From NCBI GenBank assembly GCA_030425925.1, contig JAUHZO010000005.1:186001-250000 (forward strand): a stretch of 64,000 bases of DNA, read 5' to 3'. The DNA comes from Alphaproteobacteria bacterium (GTDB lineage: Bacteria > Pseudomonadota > Alphaproteobacteria > Rhodobacterales > Rhodobacteraceae). Positions 43,486 through 51,552 of the stretch are shown one piece after another. The first letter of the stretch is position 1; the number at the start of each line of letters is the position of its first letter. The position numbers were made by a program, and so were the translations under genes. The notes beneath the pieces were generated by a model. It worked only from the letters and a program-made list of their open reading frames with translations, did not search any database and was not told the DNA's origin.

Positions 43486-43965
43486 GGCATCTTGCGCCGG
43501 CGGGTCCTTCTGCCGGGCAAAACCCGGGCCGGGCCACAATGGTATCCCGCATTTCTGGTCTTGAGACGATGGGCGTTCTTGCACGACGTCATCAAGGGCC
43601 GGTTCGGCAACGCTGGGCCGCAGCGCCAGGCCCGCGTTTGAAAGCCCGCTGAGGGCCAAAGGCGGTCAGGGCAAAAGGCAAGGGGTCTTGTGTGACGACG
43701 AACGCCAGCTTTGGGTGCCGGTCACCAAAGACTGCATTCCGCACGGTCCGCGACACGCAGCGGTGCTTTCTGCGCGTGATGGTTCCCTTCGACCGGATCG
43801 GTGGTCCGTTTGCTCGGGGGCGTACAAGGACATGTTGGTTGCAAGGCAATATTCGCGCTTCAGTCCGTGCGCGTCCGCTGGAACAGACATGCCACAAGGC
43901 AGCCTGACCGTCCGGGCTGCCTTGTGTCATGGGTTTCCGCAGACGGGGTCCGTCGGCAGCTAGGC
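43486..43965. other. Intergenic stretch without a supported gene
   Basis: About 480 bases between the LysR gene and the convergent flotillin gene. Open frames occur on both strands, but none shows a ribosome site or family motif. The one clear element is the stem-loop at 43894-43925. Confidence 0.5.
43894..43925 (-). terminator. Stem-loop downstream of the flotillin gene
   Basis: An 11-bp perfect stem ACAAGGCAGCC/GGCTGCCTTGT with a ten-base loop, 41 bases beyond the flotillin stop. There is no clear T run on either strand. It probably marks the 3' end of the long minus-strand operon. Confidence 0.5.
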
Positions 43966-45501
43966 TCAGTCGCCTTTCCGGCGGGGGCCGGTGACACCTT
44001 CGATGCCCTCTTCGAGATTCATCCCGACCGCATCGCCGATCTTTTTCAGGGCGGGCAGTTGCACCGCCATGTCCATGATGGAATCGAGCGCCTGGTTGAC
44101 GACCGGACGCTCGCCGCCTTCGCCCGAGCCGCCCGACAGGCCGCCCGAGATATGGTTGATGCTGATCCCCTTGATCTTCTCGGCGGGCTTGACCATCTCG
44201 GCGACGATCCTGGGCATGGCCTCCAGTCGCGCTTTTTCCAGCTCCATCGCCACCAATGCGTCCGAGCGGGCGTTTTCCGCCTCGATCCGGGCCTGAACGG
44301 CGTCGGCCTCGGCCTGCTTGGCGAACTTGGTGGCTTCGGCGTCGGTGCGGCGGGCCTTGGCCAGGTCTTCGGCGATGGCCGCGGCGGCGCGGGCCGCGAT
44401 CTCTTCGCGACGCGCCTTTGCTTCGGCCTCGGCCTGTGCCGCGACCAGCCCCAGTTCGCGGCGCCGTTCGGCTTCGGCCAGCGCCTTGGCGGTTTCCACG
44501 GCGGCGGCGGCCTTGACCGCTTCGGTGCGGGCGGCGTCTGCCGCCGCCTCGGCGCGGCTTTCCTCCTGGCTCTTGGCGGCGATGGCGATCAGGCGGTCCT
44601 GTTCGGCAATCGCCAGAGCCTGCTCGCGGGCGATCTCGGCCGCCTGGATCTGGCGCTCCATCTCGATCCGCGCGGCGGTGGCCAGTTGTTCGCTTTCGGC
44701 CTTGCGGCGGGCAATCTCGGCGAGTTGCGCGGCGGAGAGCGTCTCGATCTCCTGCTGCTGGGCGATCTGGGCGCGGCGCTCTTCGAGGTCGATCTCCAGC
44801 GACCGCTTGGCCGCCTCCATCGCCGCGCGGCGCACCGACACCTCGGCATCGGCGTCGATCTCGGCACGCTCTTTCTTGGACTTCGCGATCACCTCGGCCA
44901 GCTTGCGCATCCCCACCGCATTGAAGGCGTTGTTTTCGTCCAGCGAGGCAAAGGGCGTCTGGTCCAGCGCGGTCAGCGAGACGCTGTCCAGCTCCAGCCC
45001 GTAGCGCGCCAGCACGTCCTTGAGCGAGTCCCGCACTTCCTTCACGAACACCGCGCGGTTTTCGTGCAACTCGTCCATCGTCATGCGCGCCGCGACCGAG
45101 CGCAGGGCGTCGACCATCATCCCGTCCACCAGCGCGCGCAGTTGATCGGCCTGAAAGGTCCGCTTGCCCAGCGTCTGCGCGGCGCGCGCGATGGCGGCGT
45201 CCTCGGGCGCGACCGAGACATAGAACTCCGCCCCCACATCCACGCGCATCCGGTCCTTGGTGATCAGCGACGCATCACCCTTGCGCTGCACGTCCAGCCG
45301 CAGGGTCTGCATGTTCACGCGGCTGACCTCGTGGAAATAGGGCACTGCCAGCGTGCCGCCGGCCTTCACCACCAGTTGCCCGCCATAGCCCGTCCGCACG
45401 AGGCTGACCTCGTTCGTGGCGCGTTCGTAAAACCACGCGATGACCGCGATGATGGCAGCGATGAGGACGAGAAGAAGAAGGATCCAGGCAAGTGCGCTCA
45501 T
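43966..45501 (-). CDS. Flotillin-like SPFH-domain membrane scaffold protein
   Basis: A 511-residue protein. One N-terminal membrane segment (about 4-24, LAWILLLLVLIAAIIAVIAWF) precedes an SPFH/band-7 domain (about 30-190) with SLVRTGYGGQLVVKAGGTLAVPYFHEV. A long Ala/Glu/Lys/Arg-rich coiled coil (about 195-440) and a short C-terminal tail with GGLSGGSGEGGE complete it. Flotillins form oligomeric scaffolds at ordered membrane domains and recruit other membrane proteins. Bacterial flotillins usually partner an NfeD protein, which is not found here. It is last in the aromatic-aldehyde gene set, 18 bases after the SDR stop. Confidence 0.92.
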   Translation of the reverse strand: MSALAWILLLLVLIAAIIAVIAWFYERATNEVSLVRTGYGGQLVVKAGGTLAVPYFHEVSRVNMQTLRLDVQRKGDASLITKDRMRVDVGAEFYVSVAPEDAAIARAAQTLGKRTFQADQLRALVDGMMVDALRSVAARMTMDELHENRAVFVKEVRDSLKDVLARYGLELDSVSLTALDQTPFASLDENNAFNAVGMRKLAEVIAKSKKERAEIDADAEVSVRRAAMEAAKRSLEIDLEERRAQIAQQQEIETLSAAQLAEIARRKAESEQLATAARIEMERQIQAAEIAREQALAIAEQDRLIAIAAKSQEESRAEAAADAARTEAVKAAAAVETAKALAEAERRRELGLVAAQAEAEAKARREEIAARAAAAIAEDLAKARRTDAEATKFAKQAEADAVQARIEAENARSDALVAMELEKARLEAMPRIVAEMVKPAEKIKGISINHISGGLSGGSGEGGERPVVNQALDSIMDMAVQLPALKKIGDAVGMNLEEGIEGVTGPRRKGD

Positions 45502-45519
45502 GGGTCTATGCTCTTTCGG

Positions 45520-46308
45520 TTAAAGCCCGTGCATCTGGCACAGGATGTTGGAAGACATGCCGCCGTCAGAGGCGATGTTGGTGCCGCGCAGCCAGGTGGT
45601 CTGGTCGGACAGAAGGAAGGCCACGATGGGGGCCAGATCCTGCGGCGTGCCGGGGCGGTCCATGATCTTCATGTCTTCGGCGGCGCGCGCGCCGAGCGTC
45701 TGGATGAAATCACCCAGGATCGGGGTGTCGACCGGGCCGGGGCTGACCGTGTTCATGCGAATGCCCCGGTCGCGCCATGTCCAGCGGTTCTGCATCGTCC
45801 AGACGATCAGCGCCTCTTTGGAGAAGAAATAGGACCGCCCGCCCTCGTTGGTGACGTTCCAGCGCTCCATGAAGGCGCGGATACCGTCGAAATCCAGCGT
45901 CTCGGACGCCTTGATCGCCTCGACCGCCTGCGGCCAGCCGAACCCGGCCAGCGAGGCGAGGTTCACGATGGAGGCCCCGTCCGACAGTTTGGGGATCAGC
46001 AGGTTGGTGAAGTGTTTCAGCCCCACAAGGTTCACCGCCAGCACCTTTTCGGCCGGGGCCGTGGGCGGCAGGCCCGCGATATTGGCCAGCCCGTCGATGC
46101 CCTCGGGCAGCACGTCCACCAGCGCCTCGATCGTGCGCTTGTCGCTCAGATCGGCGCGGTAGAATTCCTCCACGTGGTCAAAGCGCTTGGTGATGTCGAC
46201 GCCCAGCACCTCGGCGCCCTGTTCGGTCAGCACCCTCGCGGTTTCCAGACCGATCCCGGACGAGGTGCCGGTGACGACGATGCGTTTGTCCTTAAGCAGA
46301 TCCCGCAT
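45520..46308 (-). CDS. Short-chain dehydrogenase, coniferyl-alcohol/3-alpha-hydroxysteroid dehydrogenase type
   Basis: A 262-residue SDR. The NAD motif is TGTSSGIG at 13-20, the NIAG-like motif is NIAGLPP at 76-82, and catalytic Ser119, Tyr160 and Lys164 (SYFFSKEA) are intact. The pattern DLSDKRTIEALVDVLPEGIDGLANIAG and the long loop before the active-site Tyr (SETLDFDGIRAFMERWNVTNEGG) are characteristic of coniferyl-alcohol dehydrogenase and 3-alpha-HSD proteins. It oxidises an alcohol to the aldehyde with NAD+. It lies 3 bases after an aldehyde dehydrogenase, which would take the product to the acid. Confidence 0.88.
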   Translation of the reverse strand: MRDLLKDKRIVVTGTSSGIGLETARVLTEQGAEVLGVDITKRFDHVEEFYRADLSDKRTIEALVDVLPEGIDGLANIAGLPPTAPAEKVLAVNLVGLKHFTNLLIPKLSDGASIVNLASLAGFGWPQAVEAIKASETLDFDGIRAFMERWNVTNEGGRSYFFSKEALIVWTMQNRWTWRDRGIRMNTVSPGPVDTPILGDFIQTLGARAAEDMKIMDRPGTPQDLAPIVAFLLSDQTTWLRGTNIASDGGMSSNILCQMHGL

Positions 46309-46311
46309 GGC

Positions 46312-47787
46312 TCAGAACACCGGCGGAAAGGGTTTCTGCCCGCGGTCCAGCGTGATCCAGCGGGTTTCGGAGAAGCTTTCCAGCGACCAGCGCCCGCCAT
46401 AGCGGCCCAGACCGCTGGCCTTGGCCCCGCCAAAGGGCGCGTGCGCTTCGTCGTTGATGGTGGCGCAGTTCACATGGCACATGCCGGTTTCCAGATGCTG
46501 GGCGATGTCCATGGCGCGGTATTCGTCGCGGGTGATGATGCCCGAAGACAGCCCGTATTCGGTGTCGTTGTTCATCGCGATGGCCTCGGCATCGGTGCGG
46601 AAAGGCACGACAACGGCGACCGGGCCAAAGGTTTCGTCCCGCCAGATGTCCATGTCGGGTGTGACGTGGGTGACAATCGTCGGCTCCACAAAGCGGCCCT
46701 TGACGCCACCCCCCAGCGCGATCTTGGCCCCCTTGGCCACCGCGTCCTCCAGCTGGTGCTTGACCCGTGCGGCCTGACGGTCGTTGATCAGCGGGCCGAT
46801 CACGTTGGCCTTGTCGGCCACGTTGCCGGTTTTCAGCTTGGCGGCGCGGGCGACAAAGCCGCGCAGGAATTCGTCATAGACCTTCTCCTGCACCAGCACC
46901 TTCTCGACGCTCATGCAGACCTGGCCCTGATGCATGAAGGCCCCGAAACTGGCGGCCGAGGTGGCGCGCTCCATGTCGGCGTCTTCCAGCACGATCAGGC
47001 TGTCCTTGCCGCCCAGTTCGATACAGGCCTTTTTCAGATGCGCGCCGCATTTGGCGGCGATCCGGCGGCCCACGGCGGTGGAGCCGGTAAAGGCGATGCC
47101 CTTGACGGTGGGGTTGTCCACTAGCTCGTCGCCAACCTCGGCCACGGTCTCGCGCGAGCAGGTGACGACGTTGAAGACGCCGGGCGGCACCCCCGCCTCT
47201 TCCATCACCTCGGCAAAGAAGAGCCCGCCCATCCAGGGCGTTTCCTCGGAGGGTTTCAGCACGATGGTGTTGCCCATCGCCATGGTGAAAGAAAACGGGC
47301 GCGCGGCCAGAATGCCCGGCACGTTCCACGGGCTGATGACGCCGATCACCCCCATCGGCACGCGCACCGCCTGGGAAATCTTCCCGTTGAGCGACGGCAG
47401 CACCTCGCCGATGGGCGCGTAGCAGACGGCGGCGGCGGCCTTGAAGATTTCGGGCATGGCCTTGGTCTCGTAGACGCCCTTGCCGTACCAGCCGCCGCCT
47501 TCGAACTGCGCGGCGGAGACGAAATCCGGCGCGCGGCGTTCGATCACCTCGGCGATCTTCAGCATGTAATCCGCGCGTTCCTGAAACTTCAGCCCGGCCC
47601 AGGCGGGAAAGGCGGCCTGGGCTGCGTCGATGGCGCGGCGCGTGTCAGAGGCGGTGGCATCGGGGATGCGCGCCCAGACACTGCCGTCCGAGGGGTTCAG
47701 ATCGTCGAACTGGCGGGCGGTCTGCTGCCATTGACCACCGATGTAAAGACCTTTGATGGCAGGGCCGAATGAGGCATTGTCGAGCAT
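46312..47787 (-). CDS. NAD(P)-dependent aldehyde dehydrogenase
   Basis: A 491-residue ALDH. The nucleotide-binding and active-site blocks are ISPWNVPGILAARPFSFTMAMGNTIVLKPSEETP, FTGSTAVGRRIA, the general base Glu in ELGGKDSLIVL, and the nucleophile Cys in GQVCMSVEK. The order and length match benzaldehyde/vanillin-type dehydrogenases. ATG 47787 is preferred over the in-frame GTG at 47793 because aaagggag lies at the right distance. Only two bases separate it from the upstream LivF-like gene. It probably converts the aldehyde made by the SDR. Confidence 0.93.
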   Translation of the reverse strand: MLDNASFGPAIKGLYIGGQWQQTARQFDDLNPSDGSVWARIPDATASDTRRAIDAAQAAFPAWAGLKFQERADYMLKIAEVIERRAPDFVSAAQFEGGGWYGKGVYETKAMPEIFKAAAAVCYAPIGEVLPSLNGKISQAVRVPMGVIGVISPWNVPGILAARPFSFTMAMGNTIVLKPSEETPWMGGLFFAEVMEEAGVPPGVFNVVTCSRETVAEVGDELVDNPTVKGIAFTGSTAVGRRIAAKCGAHLKKACIELGGKDSLIVLEDADMERATSAASFGAFMHQGQVCMSVEKVLVQEKVYDEFLRGFVARAAKLKTGNVADKANVIGPLINDRQAARVKHQLEDAVAKGAKIALGGGVKGRFVEPTIVTHVTPDMDIWRDETFGPVAVVVPFRTDAEAIAMNNDTEYGLSSGIITRDEYRAMDIAQHLETGMCHVNCATINDEAHAPFGGAKASGLGRYGGRWSLESFSETRWITLDRGQKPFPPVF

Positions 47788-47789
47788 GG

Positions 47790-48929
47790 TCACTCCCTTT
47801 CGAACTGGCCGGACGGGCGGCGGCGGTACACTTCGACACGCGGGCGGCGATAGACCTCGATCACCGGAGGCGGCGTGTCGTCTTGGGTTTCGGGTGCCGG
47901 GGCGGGCGTCTTTGCCCCCGCGGATTTGCGCGGCGGAAGTGGCCGGCGCTGGCGCGCGCGCCTGGCGGCCTCTTCGATATCCTTCAGCACCACGGCGACA
48001 CGGTCCTGCGTGTGGCGCTGCACCTCGGCTGCGATATCGGCCGCGGGTTTGCGCGGCGTGTTCGCCGAGGCGCGGCTGGCCGTGGCCACCAGATCGTCGA
48101 TGGACACACCGATCTGCTGCTCGGCGCTGCGGCGCGGGGTCGGGCGGGCCACGGCGGCAATGACCGGGGGTGCCTGAGGGGCGGGGGATGCGGCGGGCGC
48201 GGGCCGCGTCGCTGCCTTGCCACCTGCGCCCAGATAGGCCTTTTGCACCGCCGGATCGCGGGCCAGCCGTTCGGCGCTGTCCTCATGCACGATATGGGCG
48301 TTTTCCAGCAGATAGCCGCGATCCGCAATGGCCAGCGACTGTTTGGCGTTCTGTTCTACCAGCAGGATGCCGATCCCCGCTTCGCGCACCCGGGTGAGGT
48401 TCTGGAACAGCTCCTTGCACAATAGCGGCGACAGACCCAGCGACGGCTCGTCCAGCATCAGGATCTGCGGGTTCGACATCATCGCGCGCCCGATGGCCAC
48501 CATCTGCTGCTCGCCGCCCGACATGGTGCGCGCGATCTGCGACTGGCGTTCGGTCAGCTTGGGGAACAGGGTCAGCACCCGTTCCAGATTGGCGGCCTCG
48601 TCCTCGCGCGCGCGGTTTGCATAGGCGCCGAGGATCAGGTTCTCGCGCACGCTCAGATCGCCAAAGATCCCGCGGCCTTCCGGCACCAGCGCAACCCCGG
48701 CCTCGACGATGCGGTCCGAGGTCAACCCCTTGAGGGGATGACCACCCATGTCGATCTGGCCCGAGACCCGGCCTTCGCAGATCCCGCTGATGGCGCGCAG
48801 CAGCGTGGATTTGCCCGCGCCGTTGGCCCCGAGGATCACAACGATCTCGCCCTTGTCCACGCGCACCGAGACATCGTCCAGCGCCCGGTGCTGGCCATAA
48901 ACGACCGACAGATTGCACACCTCAAGCAT
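47790..48929 (-). CDS. LIV-type ABC transporter ATP-binding protein (LivF-like) with long C-terminal extension
   Basis: A 379-residue protein. Residues 1-235 are a normal LivF-type ATPase: Walker A GANGAGKST, signature MSGGEQQMV, Walker B ILMLDEPSLGL, H-loop GILLVEQNA. Ordinary LivF ends there. Here about 140 residues follow: an Ala/Pro linker, a segment with a possible short helical region (EQQIGVSIDDLVATASRAS and DRVAVVLKDIEEAARRARQRR), then a tail repeating the string EVYRRxP (IEVYRRPRVEVYRRRP). The extension could tether the ATPase to another protein, for example the flotillin or an enzyme of the same operon. It overlaps LivG-like by 8 bases. Confidence 0.9.
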   Translation of the reverse strand: MLEVCNLSVVYGQHRALDDVSVRVDKGEIVVILGANGAGKSTLLRAISGICEGRVSGQIDMGGHPLKGLTSDRIVEAGVALVPEGRGIFGDLSVRENLILGAYANRAREDEAANLERVLTLFPKLTERQSQIARTMSGGEQQMVAIGRAMMSNPQILMLDEPSLGLSPLLCKELFQNLTRVREAGIGILLVEQNAKQSLAIADRGYLLENAHIVHEDSAERLARDPAVQKAYLGAGGKAATRPAPAASPAPQAPPVIAAVARPTPRRSAEQQIGVSIDDLVATASRASANTPRKPAADIAAEVQRHTQDRVAVVLKDIEEAARRARQRRPLPPRKSAGAKTPAPAPETQDDTPPPVIEVYRRPRVEVYRRRPSGQFERE

Positions 48930-49659
48930 CCTCGTCCCCCAGATAGGCCCGGATCACCTCCGGATCGGACAGCACGTCGTCGGGCGTGCCCTCGGCGATC
49001 TTCGCTCCCGAGGACATCACCACGCAGCGGTCGCAAAGCGACCGGATCGCGTCCATCACATGTTCCACCAGAATGACCGTGCGGCCTTCGTTGCGCAGGT
49101 CGTGGATCAGCTCGATCCCGGTTTCCAGCTCGGTCGGGTTCAGCCCGGCCAGCCATTCGTCCAGCAGCAGGATCTGCGGCTCTCCGGCCAGGACGCGGGC
49201 CAGTTCGACCCGCTTCTGGTCGATATAGGTCAGGGACGAGATCGGCGCATAGCTCATGGCGTCCATGCCGACCCGCTCCAGCATCCGGTGCGCGTGGTCT
49301 TCGGCCTCGCGCCCCCAGCGGCGGCGGTGGCCAAAGACCGCGCCCGCGATCACGTTCTCCAGCACGCTGAGCGACGGCAAGAGCCGTACCAGCTGGAACG
49401 TCCGCCCGACACCGCGTCGGGCGATGTCCTGCGCGGGCAGGTCCGAGATCTGCCGCCCCATCATGGAAATCGTGCCAGAGGTCGGTTTGAACGCGCCCGA
49501 GATCATGTTCATCATGGTGGTCTTGCCCGACCCGTTCGGGCCGATGATGCCCACCATCTCGTGTTCGCCCACCTGAAAGGTCATGTTGTCCACGGCGACC
49601 AGCCCGCCAAACCGTTTGGTCACGCCCGAGACGGAAAGCATGTTGCCGGAATACCGCAT
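48922..49659 (-). CDS. LIV-type ABC transporter ATP-binding protein (LivG-like)
   Basis: A 245-residue ATPase: Walker A IGPNGSGKTT, signature-region LTYIDQKRVELARVLAGEPQILLLDEWLAGLNPTE, with Walker B LLLDE, and H-loop ILVEHVM. The signature usually reads LSYGxQR; the present LTYIDQKR is a common LivG variant. ATG 49659 overlaps the stop of the LivM-like gene by one base (TGATG) and has a gaaggagggcagtg ribosome site. It forms a heterodimer with the extended LivF-like protein. Confidence 0.92.
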   Translation of the reverse strand: MRYSGNMLSVSGVTKRFGGLVAVDNMTFQVGEHEMVGIIGPNGSGKTTMMNMISGAFKPTSGTISMMGRQISDLPAQDIARRGVGRTFQLVRLLPSLSVLENVIAGAVFGHRRRWGREAEDHAHRMLERVGMDAMSYAPISSLTYIDQKRVELARVLAGEPQILLLDEWLAGLNPTELETGIELIHDLRNEGRTVILVEHVMDAIRSLCDRCVVMSSGAKIAEGTPDDVLSDPEVIRAYLGDEDA

Positions 49660-50591
49660 CACTGCCCTCCTTCGCGCATGCGTTTGGCCAGTTGCTCCAG
49701 CCGCCCGACGATGCCGTGGGGCAGGACGTAGACGATCAGCAGAAAGATCAGGCCGATCAGCATCGTGGTCTGGTTGGGCATGTTGATCGACACCCATTCC
49801 CAGACCAGCGTGAAGGGGATCACCCCCACGATCGGCCCCCACAGCCGCCCCGCGCCGCCCAGCAGCGCCATGATCACGACCATAAAGCTCAGTTCGGGGG
49901 AAAACACCTGATTGGGCTCGATATAGCTGTAGCGCGGCGCGATCACGGCACCGACAAGGGCGGCAAAGAAGCCGGTGGACATGAACAGGATGATCTTGGC
50001 GGTGGCGGTGTTGATGCCCACATGCCGCGCGACGGTTTCGTCATTGCCGATGATGCGCAGCGCAAACCCGATGCGTGACCGTTGCACCCACCAGCCCATC
50101 AGGTAGACCACTGCCGAGATGCCAAGAAGCATCCAGTAGATATGCGCCTCGGTGAAGTCGGTCAGGACATAAAGCCCGCGCGAGCCAAGGAAATTGTTCT
50201 GGATCCAGCTGACAAGGTTGCGGATCATCTCGGCCAGGCCCAGCGTGAAGATCACGAAATAGACGCCGGTCAGGCGCAGCGTGGCCCAGCCGATCAGCCC
50301 CGCCAGCACCAGCGCCACCAGCGGCGCAATGGCGGCCATAAGCCAGAACGACAGGTCGTAATCGCTCATCCCGGTGGCGACGAGATAGCCGCCGATGCCA
50401 AAGAACGCCCCCGAGGCCAGCGAGATGTAATGTGTGGGTCCCGAAAAGATCACCCAGCTTGTGGTCAGCGCGATATACATCATCGCGGTGACGCCGATGG
50501 AGAGCCAATAGGCGTTGACCACCAACGGCACAAAGGCCGCGGCCAGCGCGACCAGCGCGGCGATCAGGATTTCACGGATGCCGCCGCTCAT
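49659..50591 (-). CDS. LIV-type ABC transporter permease (LivM-like)
   Basis: A 310-residue inner-membrane permease with about eight hydrophobic segments. Family blocks are PTHYISLASGAFFGIGGYLVATG near residues 50-75 and LGGAGRLWGPIVGVIPFTLVWEW near 250. The typical LSLGHAAFFG reads ISLASGAFFG, losing the usual His. It overlaps the LivH-like gene by four bases and is followed with one base of overlap by LivG-like. Confidence 0.92.
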   Translation of the reverse strand: MSGGIREILIAALVALAAAFVPLVVNAYWLSIGVTAMMYIALTTSWVIFSGPTHYISLASGAFFGIGGYLVATGMSDYDLSFWLMAAIAPLVALVLAGLIGWATLRLTGVYFVIFTLGLAEMIRNLVSWIQNNFLGSRGLYVLTDFTEAHIYWMLLGISAVVYLMGWWVQRSRIGFALRIIGNDETVARHVGINTATAKIILFMSTGFFAALVGAVIAPRYSYIEPNQVFSPELSFMVVIMALLGGAGRLWGPIVGVIPFTLVWEWVSINMPNQTTMLIGLIFLLIVYVLPHGIVGRLEQLAKRMREGGQ

Positions 50592-51451
50592 GTCGCGCGC
50601 CTCCCAAAGAGGCCTTGCGGGCGGAACAGCAGGATCAGGATGAAGATGGCATAAGCCGAGGCCAGTGTCAGGCCCGGGTCAATCATCGTGGCAACGGCGG
50701 TTTCCACGATGCCAAGGATCACCGCGGCCACGATCGCCCCGCGGATCTCGCCCACGCCGCCCATGATGACGATGATCAGCGCTTTCATGGTAAAGATCAC
50801 GCCCATCGACGCGTCCAGCGTGATGAAGGTTGATATCAGTGCGCCCCCCACCGCCGTGACCGCGCCTCCGATGGCAAAGGCCAGCGCCGAGATGCGCGGC
50901 ACGTCGATGCCCACAAGGCCCGAGGCCTCGGTGCTGACGGCCACGGCACGCACGGCCACGCCCGGGCGGGAGTGGTTGAGCCAGAGGTATAGCGCCCCGC
51001 CGATCACCACCGCCAGAAGGAAGGCCACCAGCCGGTTCAGCGACGAGGTGGAGCCAAGGATCGTGATCGGCTCGGACAGGTACTTGTAGGCAAAGAACCC
51101 GCCTTCGATGGAAATCATGATGCCCACAAGGAAAAAGCTCATGCCAAACGTGGCAAGGATCGAGTCGACCTCAAGCTGGCCCTGGTTCTTGGACCGCCGC
51201 ACCAGCGGCGTCAGCAGGAAGCGGTAGATCAGCCAGTTGCCCACAAAGGCGGTGGGTCCGACCAGAAAAAGGGTCAGCAGCGGGCTGATCAGCGCGTTCA
51301 GGTACAGCCAGAACGCTGCCAGCGCGCCCAGGACCAGCACCTCTCCATTGGCGAGGTTCATGATGCGGGCGACGCCGTATTGCAGGTTCAGCCCCATCGC
51401 GACCAGCGCATAGGTGCCTGCCAGCAGCAGTCCCGAGACAAGGATATCCAT
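50588..51451 (-). CDS. LIV-type ABC transporter permease (LivH-like)
   Basis: A 287-residue permease beginning MDILVSGLLLAGTYALVAMGLNLQYGVARIMNLANGEVLVLGA, a LivH hallmark with NLANG in place of NFAHG. The coupling region is GGVGEIRGAIVAAVILGIVE near 250. The start at 51451 has only a weak ribosome site (ggaaa). It is preceded by a strong stem-loop that separates it from the binding-protein gene. Confidence 0.92.
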   Translation of the reverse strand: MDILVSGLLLAGTYALVAMGLNLQYGVARIMNLANGEVLVLGALAAFWLYLNALISPLLTLFLVGPTAFVGNWLIYRFLLTPLVRRSKNQGQLEVDSILATFGMSFFLVGIMISIEGGFFAYKYLSEPITILGSTSSLNRLVAFLLAVVIGGALYLWLNHSRPGVAVRAVAVSTEASGLVGIDVPRISALAFAIGGAVTAVGGALISTFITLDASMGVIFTMKALIIVIMGGVGEIRGAIVAAVILGIVETAVATMIDPGLTLASAYAIFILILLFRPQGLFGRRAT

Positions 51452-51477
51452 TGTGACGCGGTTTCCGTTTCCGTGTT

Positions 51478-51502
51478 CGCCGCCCGGACGGTCCGGGCGG
51501 CG
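51478..51502. repeat. Strong stem-loop between binding-protein and permease genes
   Basis: A 12-bp perfect inverted repeat (51478-51489 with 51491-51502) rich in CCG/CGG. It lies 51 bases after the substrate-binding protein stop on the minus strand, in the same relative position as the palindrome in the other transporter operon. A TTTT tract adjoins it on the plus strand only, where no gene reads into it, so RNA stabilisation or attenuation is more likely than termination. Confidence 0.7.
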
Positions 51503-51552
51503 TTTTGCGTGCAGCAGCGGTGCGGGCTGCTGTGGTTCAGGCGCGGCGCGCC

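Noticed and set aside
43592-43930. A 112-codon minus-strand frame in the gap after the LysR gene
   Set aside because: No ribosome site, no recognisable motif, and it would run across the stem-loop at 43894-43925.
43801-47124. An 1107-codon plus-strand frame
   Set aside because: It runs opposite flotillin, SDR and ALDH genes with intact catalytic motifs and has no domain or ribosome site of its own.
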